Shown here: piece after piece, positions 1 through 6,190 of the stretch | Numbering within the stretch: position 1 is the stretch's first letter | How the letters are laid out: each line of letters starts with the position of its first letter | NCBI GenBank assembly: GCA_020429495.1 | Contig: JAGQLJ010000142.1 | Coordinates: 1-6,265 of the forward strand | Direction: 5' to 3' | Length of the DNA stretch: 6,265 bases | Origin: Candidatus Dojkabacteria bacterium | GTDB taxonomy: Bacteria; Patescibacteriota; Dojkabacteria; J137 | Translations under genes and position numbers: made by a program | The notes under the pieces: model-generated | Told to the model about the DNA's origin: nothing | Databases searched by the model: none | Seen by the model: the letters and a program-made list of their open reading frames with translations, nothing else

Positions 1-305
1 CGTATAAGAAAGTCTAACTTTTCAGTTATTTTTTCTTTATCAATAAAGTGTAATGAAAAGAACGCGATAAGATTGCCTATTGGTAGTTTACTATTTTCTA
101 CTGACTCAAAATTCTTTTTTATTTCTGTAATTCTAGAGTCCTTAATGTTTGAATTTGGATCAATAGTTGTTACTTCAAATCCTAGGTCAGCTAAATATGT
201 AGCTTCTTTACCCTTGCCAGCACCTATTTCCAAAACATGAAGAGTTTTATTCAATTTATCTATATTTTGAACAAAAAATTGTGATTTTTTTGATAAACCA
301 ACCAT
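1..305 (-). CDS. Class I SAM-dependent methyltransferase, N-terminal part (3' end beyond left edge)
   Basis: This is an open frame from ATG at 305-303 running off the left edge, with 101 complete codons and no stop. The sequence shows a Rossmann-type SAM-binding start. Residues 22-32 read LHVLEIGAGKG, the motif I glycine-rich loop (E26, G28, G30). Strand beta 2 (FEVTTID, 43-49) ends in D49, the acidic residue expected to bind the ribose hydroxyls of SAM. Residues 79-88 (LIAFFSLHFI) fit the motif IV strand and loop. The start GLSKKSQFF is followed almost at once by motif I, as in small TehB/UbiE-like methyltransferases that act on small molecules. The substrate cannot be told. The gene begins 16 bases after the gyrA stop, and its Shine-Dalgarno site overlaps that stop, so it is probably the last or a late gene of the gyr transcript. 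An in-frame TTG at 329-327 is a less likely start because it lies upstream of that site. Confidence 0.82.
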   Translation of the reverse strand, partial: MVGLSKKSQFFVQNIDKLNKTLHVLEIGAGKGKEATYLADLGFEVTTIDPNSNIKDSRITEIKKNFESVENSKLPIGNLIAFFSLHFIDKEKITEKLDFLI

Positions 306-317
306 AAAAGATTTGAT

Positions 318-323
318 TCTCCT
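318..323 (-). promoter_or_regulatory. Ribosome binding site of the methyltransferase, overlapping the gyrA stop codon
   Basis: The minus strand reads TAGGAGA from 324 to 318, followed by 12 bases and then the ATG at 305. The TAG is the gyrA stop codon, and its A and G also form part of the AGGAGA ribosome binding site. The spacing is a little long but workable. The arrangement supports the ATG at 305 as the start. It also suggests that ribosomes ending gyrA can reinitiate on the methyltransferase; the coupling is inferred. Confidence 0.6.
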
Positions 324-2976
324 AAACAACTGCTAAAGCTGCTACTGAGTCCTCTGCTCTAAGCTTCATTAATCGGACACCACTTGTTTGTCTTCCCTGA
401 ACAGGTAAGTCTTTTGTTGGTATTCGGACAGCTTGTCCATGTGCGCTCATAATTAGTAGCTCTTTATCAGGATGGTCTAATAATCTTGCAGCTGTAACTG
501 TTCCAGTTTTCTTAGTTACTCTCATTGCAAAGATTCCTGTTCCACCTCTATTTTGTTTTGTAAATTCACTAATCTTTGTCATTTTACCGTATCCACTTGC
601 AGAAACAGTTAAAACAAAGTCTTCTTTATTTCTAATAACATCCATAGAAATCATTGTGTCCCCTTCTTTTAATCTTATTCCTCTAACACCTTTAGATGAT
701 CTACCTGTTGGTCTAACATCATCTTCAGTAAAGTGAATTGATTTACCAAGTTTAGTAATCAAAATCGCATCATCTTCACCAGTTGTAGGCCTTACCCAAA
801 CTAGTTCATCACCATCGTCAAGAGTAATTGCTATTAGTCCATTAGATCTAATATTATCGAACTCATCTAGTGCTGTTTTCTTTACAACTCCACCCTGTGT
901 AGCCATCAATAGGTATTTATAGTCTTTACCCTGGTGTTCTGTCTTTTCTTCACCTTCTTGAGATACATCTTCATCTAATATTGCTCCACTCTGTGATCTT
1001 GTTAGAACGCTTGTTACAAGCTCATCATTTTGCATTTGAATTAGATTTACTAAAGGCAATCCTTTAGCAGTTCTTGAATACTCTGGAATTTCGTAAACCT
1101 TTAGTGAGTATACTTTTCCCTTGTTTGAGAAGAACAGTATTTGATCATGAGTGCTACATTTAAAAACATGTCGGACAGAATCGTCATCTTTCGTTGTTTG
1201 TGCTTTTTTACCAACACCTCCTCTCTTTTGTTGCTGATAATTATCTATCTTTGTTCTTTTAATATAACCTTGTTTACTAATTGTAATAAGGGTTTGCTCT
1301 TCAGCAATAAGATCTTCTTCGTTAATCTCCCCTACTTTTCCTTTGAATACTTTTGTTAATCGTTTGTCACCAAGTTTATCTTTTAGATCTTTTAACTCTT
1401 CTGTAATAATATCAATAACCTTTTGTGGAGTTGTTAATATGCTCAAAAGTTCCTTAATTCTTTCTTTTACTTCTTTATATTCCTGCTCAATCTTTAATCG
1501 CTCAAGTGCTGCTAATTTTCTAAGTTGCATATCTAAAATAGCTTGAGACTGAATTTCTGAAAGTTTAAATCTTTTCATTAACTCAGTTTTTGCAACATCT
1601 GCATCGGCAGATTCTCGAATGATTTTAATAATCTCATCAATATTATCTAGAGCAATCATTAATCCCTCTAAGATATGCTCTCGTTCTCTGAGTTTAGCTA
1701 ATTCGTGCTCATTTCTTCTAGTTACAATCTCTTGTCTATGAGAAATATATAGCTCTAAAATCTTCTTTAGTGGAAGCAGCTGAGGCTCACCGTCAACTAA
1801 AGCTAGCATGTTTGCATTAAATGCTTTCTGCATTTCAGTATATTTGTATAGTTGATTTTCAACAGTCTTTGGAATTACGTCTCTCTTTAGCTCAATTACA
1901 ATTCTAATTCCCTCTCTGTTTGATTCATCTCTAAGATCAGTAATTCCTTCTATCTTTTTATCTTTATAAAGGTTTGCAATCTTTGCTATAAGTGCAGATT
2001 TATTTACTTGATAAGGAAGTTCAGTAACTATAATCCTATATTTACCTCCTTTCATTTCTTCAATTTCAGAAACAGCTCGCATTAATGCTCTACCCTTACC
2101 TGTTTCGTATATCTTTTGAATTTCTTTTGAATCGTATATTTCTCCTCTTGTTGGAAAATCTGGACCTTTTACGTGCTTTAGTAGATCTTTTAGCTCAACT
2201 GATGAAGCAAATTTTCTAAATCTTGTCTTTGGTAAAATGTCTAAATCATTTACAGTCTTTAAATCTTCTTCATAGTTAACTTCTTTAAATGACTCATCAG
2301 GTTCCCAAATATTTTCTGTAGATAGAACTTCCTGAATTGCATCAATAACCTCACTTAAGTTATGTGGAGGCATTTTTGTAGCCATACCAACAGCAATACC
2401 TTCATTACCATTTACGAGCATGTTTGGTAATAATCCTGGAAGAACTTCAGGCTCTTCTTCGTTACCATCATAGTTTGGTCCAAAATTTACTGTACTTTTA
2501 TCTAAACCTTCCAAAATCTTTGAACCATATTTATCTAATCGTGCTTCAATGTACCTCATAGCCGCAGGTGGATCACCATCAATAGATCCATAATTACCCT
2601 GACCATCAACAAGAGTATATCTCATATTAAAGTCTTGTCCCATTCGGACAAGTGCGTCCGAAATAGAAGAATCTCCATGTGGGTGGTACTTACCCATACA
2701 TTCTCCAACGATTCTTGCCACTTTCTTATATGCACTTCCAGGCATAATATTCATTTTCTGCATTGTATACAGAATTCTTCTTTGTACTGGTTTTAATCCA
2801 TCTCTTACATCTGGCAATGCTCTAGCCACAATAACACTCATTGCGTAGTTGATGTAGCTTTGCTTTAGCTCTTCTGTAATACTCTGCTCTCTAACTCCAC
2901 CAGCCACCATAATTCCATCATCTTGTGGTGACTTCTCATCTACTTCTGGCTTTGTTTTTGTACTTTCGTCACTCAT
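322..2976 (-). CDS. gyrA: DNA gyrase subunit A
   Basis: GyrA is the DNA-cleaving subunit of the A2B2 gyrase that introduces negative supercoils using ATP. At 884 residues it is longer than usual (about 820-875). An extra N-terminal segment (1-30) precedes the conserved ITEELKQSYINYAMSVIVAR. Catalytic Tyr142 lies in AAMRYIEARL with Arg141 beside it. The quinolone-determining region has the sensitive-type residues S103 and D107 (E. coli S83, D87). The tower and coiled-coil region follows, then a six-bladed beta-pinwheel from about 560 to the end. The GyrA box at 583-589 reads QKRGGVG (canonical Q-R/K-RGG-R/K-G), which argues for GyrA over ParC. Two insertions stand out: about 37 residues at 221-258 and an acidic loop at 660-685. 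The protein ends right after blade six with no acidic tail. The start is 21 bases after gyrB with only a weak AAAG upstream; Met23 (ATG at 2910) is an alternative that would remove the charged extension. Confidence 0.96.
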   Translation of the reverse strand: MSDESTKTKPEVDEKSPQDDGIMVAGGVREQSITEELKQSYINYAMSVIVARALPDVRDGLKPVQRRILYTMQKMNIMPGSAYKKVARIVGECMGKYHPHGDSSISDALVRMGQDFNMRYTLVDGQGNYGSIDGDPPAAMRYIEARLDKYGSKILEGLDKSTVNFGPNYDGNEEEPEVLPGLLPNMLVNGNEGIAVGMATKMPPHNLSEVIDAIQEVLSTENIWEPDESFKEVNYEEDLKTVNDLDILPKTRFRKFASSVELKDLLKHVKGPDFPTRGEIYDSKEIQKIYETGKGRALMRAVSEIEEMKGGKYRIIVTELPYQVNKSALIAKIANLYKDKKIEGITDLRDESNREGIRIVIELKRDVIPKTVENQLYKYTEMQKAFNANMLALVDGEPQLLPLKKILELYISHRQEIVTRRNEHELAKLREREHILEGLMIALDNIDEIIKIIRESADADVAKTELMKRFKLSEIQSQAILDMQLRKLAALERLKIEQEYKEVKERIKELLSILTTPQKVIDIITEELKDLKDKLGDKRLTKVFKGKVGEINEEDLIAEEQTLITISKQGYIKRTKIDNYQQQKRGGVGKKAQTTKDDDSVRHVFKCSTHDQILFFSNKGKVYSLKVYEIPEYSRTAKGLPLVNLIQMQNDELVTSVLTRSQSGAILDEDVSQEGEEKTEHQGKDYKYLLMATQGGVVKKTALDEFDNIRSNGLIAITLDDGDELVWVRPTTGEDDAILITKLGKSIHFTEDDVRPTGRSSKGVRGIRLKEGDTMISMDVIRNKEDFVLTVSASGYGKMTKISEFTKQNRGGTGIFAMRVTKKTGTVTAARLLDHPDKELLIMSAHGQAVRIPTKDLPVQGRQTSGVRLMKLRAEDSVAALAVV
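2643..2662. repeat. Perfect 7-bp inverted repeat inside the gyrA quinolone-determining region
   Basis: On the plus strand TTCGGAC (2643-2649) and GTCCGAA (2656-2662) are exact reverse complements separated by six bases. They fall in the codons for gyrA residues 105-111, including Asp107. The repeat is plainly present. It could form a short hairpin in DNA or mRNA, but no T-run follows it on either strand, so it is not a terminator. It may be a chance result of codon choice. Confidence 0.55.
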
Positions 2977-2997
2977 ATTCTTTAATTAGTAAATAAA

Positions 2998-4905
2998 TTA
3001 AACATCTAGTTCTGCTTCACTACTGTAAGTTTGAATATATTTCTTTCTTGGAGGAACTTCATTTCCCATCAAAATATCAAATAGTCTGTCTGCAGCTTCC
3101 GCATCTTCGATAACAACTTGCTTTAGAACTCTAGTCTCAGGATTCATTGTAGTTTCCCAAAGCTGTTCAGCATTCATTTCCCCTAAACCTTTAAATCGTT
3201 GGATTGAAGGAGCTTTTGCTGACTTTCTATCTTTTAAAAGCTTTTGTAATGCTGCATCATCTTTTACCCAAACTGTATCGTTTGCTGAGAATGTAACTTT
3301 ATATAAAGGCGGTTGAGCAATATATAAATGTCCATTTTCAACAATCTTTTTCAGATGTCTATAGAAAAGTGTTAAGTTTAGTGTTGTAATGTGTGCTCCA
3401 TCTACGTCAGCATCAGCCATTAAAACAATTTTGTGATATCTTAGTTTTGAAACGTCGAACATATCTCCAATTCCAGTTCCAATTGCTTTAATCAAATCTG
3501 CAATTTTCTCACTAGATAATACTTTATCTAGTCTATATTTTTCGGAATTAATTGGCTTACCAAAAACAGGTAAAATTGCCTGATTATGTCTATTTCGACC
3601 TTGTTTTGCAGGTCCACCAGCTGAATCTCCCTCAACAATATATAGCTCGCACTCCTCTGCCTTTTTACTTGAACAGTCGGCAAGTTTTCCTGGGAGTCCA
3701 CTTCCTTCCAAAGCTCCTTTTCTTATAACAGCATCTCTTGCTGCTTTGGCAGCTGTTCTTGCCTTATTGGCTAATATTACTCTACCAGTAATTGCTTTTG
3801 CTTCTTTTGGATTTTCAATTAAGAAAGCTTTTAGTTGCGCTTCAATCAATTGCCTAACTGCTCCTGTTACTTCTGTATTATTAAGTTTAATCTTAGTTTG
3901 TCCTTCAAATTGTGGGTCTGAAATCTTTACTGAAATAGCTGCTGTTAGTCCCTCTCTTACATCATCTCCAGTCAGTTTAAGATTCTTTTCTTTTTCATTC
4001 CCAAACTCATTAATATAATTATTTACAGTTCTAGTTAATGCTGTTCGCAATCCTGAAAGGTGTGTTCCTCCTTCAGGATTATGAACATTATTAGCAAATG
4101 CATATTCTCTACTTTGTAAATCATCTGTATATTGAATTGCAACCTCGATATCTACATCATCCACAACATCTTTGGCATAAAATACCTTAGTTTGAATTGG
4201 AGTAAGGTGCATGTTTATATGTCTAACGTAAGATTTTAGACCTCCATCAAAGTAGAAGCCGTAGAACTTATCTCCTCCTCCTAGTTTATTGCTAAAATTA
4301 AATCTTACTCCTCCATTTAGATAGGCGTGTTGTCTTAATCTATCTAAAATTATTTTGTCTTTGAATTCTACTGAATCAAAAATAGAATCATCTGGAAGAA
4401 AGTTGATTAATGTTCCTTTTTCATCAGTTTTCCCATCTTCTTTTACAGGACCTTTTGGAATACCAATCTCGTATTCTTGAACATATTTTTTACCATCTTT
4501 ATATACTTCGATTCTACATTTTTTAGAAAGTGCATTAACAACAGAAAGTCCAACCCCATGAAGCCCTGAACTTACTTTATATGTGTCGCTATCAAACTTG
4601 CCTCCAGCATGAAGTACAGTAGCTGCAAGTTCAAGAGCGCTAACTTTTTCTGTTGGGTGAATATCTACAGGAATTCCTCTACCATTATCTCTAATAGTAA
4701 CTGACCCATCTTTTTCTATAGTTACAGAAACGTCAGTTGCATAGCCTGCTAGGGCCTCATCAATACCGTTATCTACAAGCTCCCAAATAAGGTGATGCAG
4801 ACCATCAGAATCAGTACCTCCAATATACATTGCTGGTCTTTTTCTTACTGCTTCTAGTCCCTTTAAAACTTGGATATTTGATGCTGAATACTCTTTTTCT
4901 GCCAT
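2998..4905 (-). CDS. gyrB: DNA gyrase subunit B
   Basis: GyrB is the ATPase subunit of gyrase; it drives strand passage and supplies the metal-binding TOPRIM residues. At 635 residues it is the short form, without the roughly 170-residue insert of enterobacterial GyrB. The GHKL ATPase domain has E42 and N46 (ELVDNGIDEA), D73 with GRGIP at 75-79, K103 and GLHGVG at 114-119, almost in register with E. coli. The transducer domain has QTKIKL at 336-341 with K338. The TOPRIM domain has VEGDSAGG (E425) and ADADVDG (D498, D500, D502). QRFKGLGEMN is near the C-terminus and the protein ends in LDV. Unusual residues are A25 in RPAMYIG (usually G), K136 (E. coli R136), P432 (usually S), F448 (E. coli K447) and A497 (usually T). 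It lies 21 bases before gyrA and 37 bases after the VanZ-like gene. No Shine-Dalgarno site is visible before the ATG, but the protein fits the family start exactly. Confidence 0.97.
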   Translation of the reverse strand: MAEKEYSASNIQVLKGLEAVRKRPAMYIGGTDSDGLHHLIWELVDNGIDEALAGYATDVSVTIEKDGSVTIRDNGRGIPVDIHPTEKVSALELAATVLHAGGKFDSDTYKVSSGLHGVGLSVVNALSKKCRIEVYKDGKKYVQEYEIGIPKGPVKEDGKTDEKGTLINFLPDDSIFDSVEFKDKIILDRLRQHAYLNGGVRFNFSNKLGGGDKFYGFYFDGGLKSYVRHINMHLTPIQTKVFYAKDVVDDVDIEVAIQYTDDLQSREYAFANNVHNPEGGTHLSGLRTALTRTVNNYINEFGNEKEKNLKLTGDDVREGLTAAISVKISDPQFEGQTKIKLNNTEVTGAVRQLIEAQLKAFLIENPKEAKAITGRVILANKARTAAKAARDAVIRKGALEGSGLPGKLADCSSKKAEECELYIVEGDSAGGPAKQGRNRHNQAILPVFGKPINSEKYRLDKVLSSEKIADLIKAIGTGIGDMFDVSKLRYHKIVLMADADVDGAHITTLNLTLFYRHLKKIVENGHLYIAQPPLYKVTFSANDTVWVKDDAALQKLLKDRKSAKAPSIQRFKGLGEMNAEQLWETTMNPETRVLKQVVIEDAEAADRLFDILMGNEVPPRKKYIQTYSSEAELDV

Positions 4906-4942
4906 ATGTTAGTTAAAAATCACGAATTATTTCTTTTGAACT

Positions 4943-5455
4943 TTACTTTATACCACGTTTTTTAAAAAAATTATCAAAAAATTTATGTTTTAAAGCTATC
5001 TCAAGCTCCCCTATTGATGGAGTGCTATAAACCAAAATTGCTGCTAATAAAATAGCCATGATACTAATCAAAACATCTACTGGCTCTGGAAATCTACCAT
5101 CAACATAAATTTGTATAAACTCATCTGTAAGTGCAATTAATGAGGCTATTGAAACTGCTACAACAACTAATAGAGTTTCAATTATAAGAACAAACTCTTG
5201 ATCATCTTCTTTTTCAGCCCTAGAGTGCCATTTAGATAATCTTTTTACAGTTGTTCTAAATGTTGCAAGTAAAGATCTATATAAAAGTAAAAATAATAAA
5301 CCATATAAAGACATTCTGTAGAAAATCTTTATAAATTGTTCATAAATATCGTTTGAATCTGCTAAATAAGGCACAGTTGATAGCCAGAAAATTAACATAA
5401 TAAAAAGTGTTGTTGTTCCCCAAGAATATAAAACAAATGCTAACTTTTTATTCAT
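4943..5455 (-). CDS. VanZ-like integral membrane protein
   Basis: This is a 170-residue protein with about four predicted membrane helices: roughly 7-28, 44-64, 88-110 and 126-143. A cytoplasmic-looking charged loop (67-87) lies between helices two and three. The hallmark of the VanZ-like family is seen at the end of helix three: D111-E112-x-x-Q115, then G120-R121, then D127-V-L at the start of helix four. FWLSTVP at 23-29 fits the family's first-helix end. The C-terminus (156-170) is basic and aromatic. The founding member, VanZ, gives low-level teicoplanin resistance, but most relatives have no known function, so resistance should not be assumed. The gene overlaps the clamp-loader gene upstream by 8 bases (ATGAATAA) and precedes gyrB by 37 bases, so it probably shares their transcript. 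The start is supported by an AGGAAA ribosome binding site. Confidence 0.75.
   Translation of the reverse strand: MNKKLAFVLYSWGTTTLFIMLIFWLSTVPYLADSNDIYEQFIKIFYRMSLYGLLFLLLYRSLLATFRTTVKRLSKWHSRAEKEDDQEFVLIIETLLVVVAVSIASLIALTDEFIQIYVDGRFPEPVDVLISIMAILLAAILVYSTPSIGELEIALKHKFFDNFFKKRGIK
4947..4977 (-). promoter_or_regulatory. Candidate internal promoter for gyrB-gyrA
   Basis: On the minus strand TTGATA (4977-4972, five of six matches to the -35 consensus) is followed by 19 bases and then TATAAA (4952-4947, five of six). TGG directly before it makes an extended -10 (TGnTATAAA). The predicted start is near 4940, giving a leader of about 35 bases to the gyrB ATG. It lies inside the last codons of the VanZ-like gene. 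The spacer holds a T7A6 tract and is longer than the optimal 17. In AT-rich DNA such matches arise by chance, so confidence is moderate to low. Confidence 0.35.
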
Positions 5456-6110
5456 AATTTCCTAAATGTAATAATATAGATTGTGCAATTAACTTAGTAT
5501 TTACACTAGATGAGTTTGCTCTACTCCACTCACCCAGTAATTCTACCATATTCTGATTATATTTGCTGGTAGATGTTTCACTATTTTTAATAGAAAAATA
5601 TTCTAATAAAGAGTCTAAAAATTGCTCTAAATTTTTTCTATCCTGTGCATAATCATACACTAAGTTTTTTTGTTCTGTATAGATTGCTTTTAAAAAATCT
5701 TCTACTGCATTATAGGTATTATTTTCCTGAAAATCGTCTTCAAAAACATGAATTTTGCATCTAGAGATTATTGTTTCTAACAAATTAGATTTAGAATTAG
5801 TAATCAGTGCAATAAATGTATTATTATTTGGTTCTTCAACAAGCTTCACAATAGCATTTTGTGCTTGATGGGTAAGCAAATGAGCATTATAGATTAGCCC
5901 TATTCTTAGTGATGAAGATTTTTTGGAATTCCATTCATGCATTGGCTTAATATGCTTTATTCCAATACTTGGTTCGTTCTCAATCACAATTTCTAAAGTT
6001 CTATCTGCCTCTTCTCCAGATAATTCTTTAAGAAAAGAATATGTTTTATTTTTAATATTTTCTAAACCCTGATTTCTATTTGTGATAAGGATATGTGACT
6101 GTAAATACAT
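5448..6110 (-). CDS. holB: DNA polymerase III delta-prime-like clamp-loader subunit, minimal form
   Basis: This 220-residue protein resembles the core of the DnaX/delta-prime clamp-loader AAA+ family, which opens and loads the sliding clamp during replication. The best evidence is the block at 70-123. IGLIYNAHLL takes the place of the Walker B strand, then QAQNAIVKLVEEPNNNTFIALIT (82-104) matches the family's conserved AxNALLKxLEEPPxxTxFIL, and LLETIISRCK (110-119) carries the SRC arginine-finger motif (116-118). It is short against about 300-335 residues for typical delta-prime. The N-terminus has no Walker A P-loop, no four-cysteine zinc cluster (C118 is the only cysteine), and IYNAH replaces a D-E-A-type Walker B. 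It is therefore unlikely to hydrolyse ATP, as is true of E. coli delta-prime. The C-terminal half is helical and poorly conserved. The start ATG follows a promoter-like sequence; AAGG is 16 bases upstream, too far to be a normal ribosome binding site. It is the first gene of the minus-strand cluster. Confidence 0.72.
   Translation of the reverse strand: MYLQSHILITNRNQGLENIKNKTYSFLKELSGEEADRTLEIVIENEPSIGIKHIKPMHEWNSKKSSSLRIGLIYNAHLLTHQAQNAIVKLVEEPNNNTFIALITNSKSNLLETIISRCKIHVFEDDFQENNTYNAVEDFLKAIYTEQKNLVYDYAQDRKNLEQFLDSLLEYFSIKNSETSTSKYNQNMVELLGEWSRANSSSVNTKLIAQSILLHLGNYE
5458..5463 (-). promoter_or_regulatory. Ribosome binding site of the VanZ-like gene
   Basis: AGGAAA on the minus strand (5463-5458) lies just before the ATG at 5455, with four bases between AGGA and the start codon. 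It sits inside the last codons of the upstream clamp-loader gene. It fixes the chosen start and suggests translational coupling across the 8-base gene overlap. Confidence 0.6.
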
Positions 6111-6131
6111 ATAGTTATTTTAGTTACCTTG

Positions 6132-6159
6132 GTTATAATTTTGTCTGAAATAGTGTAAA
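6132..6159 (-). promoter_or_regulatory. Predicted sigma70-type promoter of the holB-VanZ-gyrB-gyrA cluster
   Basis: On the minus strand TTTACA (6159-6154, five of six matches to TTGACA) is followed by 16 bases and TATAAC (6137-6132, five of six to TATAAT). The predicted start is near 6125, giving a leader of about 15 bases with no good Shine-Dalgarno site. A second TATAAT on this strand (6164-6159) has no recognisable -35 partner. The placement, 22 bases upstream of the first gene in a divergent region, adds support. Confidence 0.5.
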
Positions 6160-6160
6160 T

Positions 6161-6183
6161 TATAAAGAGCGATCAAGTACAAT
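6161..6183 (+). promoter_or_regulatory. Possible -10 elements for the rightward gene
   Basis: Two -10-like hexamers lie before the ATG at 6191. TATAAA (6161-6166) has only a poor -35 (TTGTCT at 6141-6146, spacer 14). TACAAT (6178-6183) has no clear -35 but would place the transcript start at about 6190, on the start codon itself. A TATAAT at 6134-6139 also lacks a -35. The rightward gene needs some promoter here or must be read from this region, but the choice between these is open. Confidence 0.25.
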
Positions 6184-6190
6184 ATAACAT

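Noticed and set aside
1141..1359. Rightward 72-codon open frame opposite gyrA
   Set aside because: It lies wholly inside gyrA on the other strand, with a biased, low-complexity composition and no ribosome binding site or recognisable domain. The gyrA frame is clearly coding here.
1343..1546. Rightward 67-codon open frame opposite gyrA
   Set aside because: It is an antisense shadow of the gyrA coiled-coil region, rich in Ser, Phe and Ile as expected from reading Lys/Glu-rich coding DNA backwards.
373..2650. Repeated heptamer TCGGACA as a DNA uptake or binding motif (373, 424, 1171, 2644)
   Set aside because: All four copies encode Val-Arg with the same codons, and none is seen in intergenic sequence of this window. 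Codon choice explains them without a special motif.
3746..4018. Rightward 90-codon open frame opposite gyrB that looks hydrophobic
   Set aside because: The membrane-like composition comes from reading the gyrB transducer region antisense. No start signal or family match supports it.
322..4905. ParC/ParE (topoisomerase IV) instead of GyrA/GyrB
   Set aside because: The A subunit has a recognisable GyrA box (QKRGGVG) and a full six-bladed pinwheel, and the pair lies in gyrB-gyrA order, so gyrase is the better call.
4958..4970. T6A7 run as a frameshift site or terminator before gyrB
   Set aside because: It encodes Phe-Phe-Lys-Lys in the last codons of the VanZ-like gene. A frameshift there would change only a few residues, and there is no GC-rich stem of the kind a rho-independent terminator needs.
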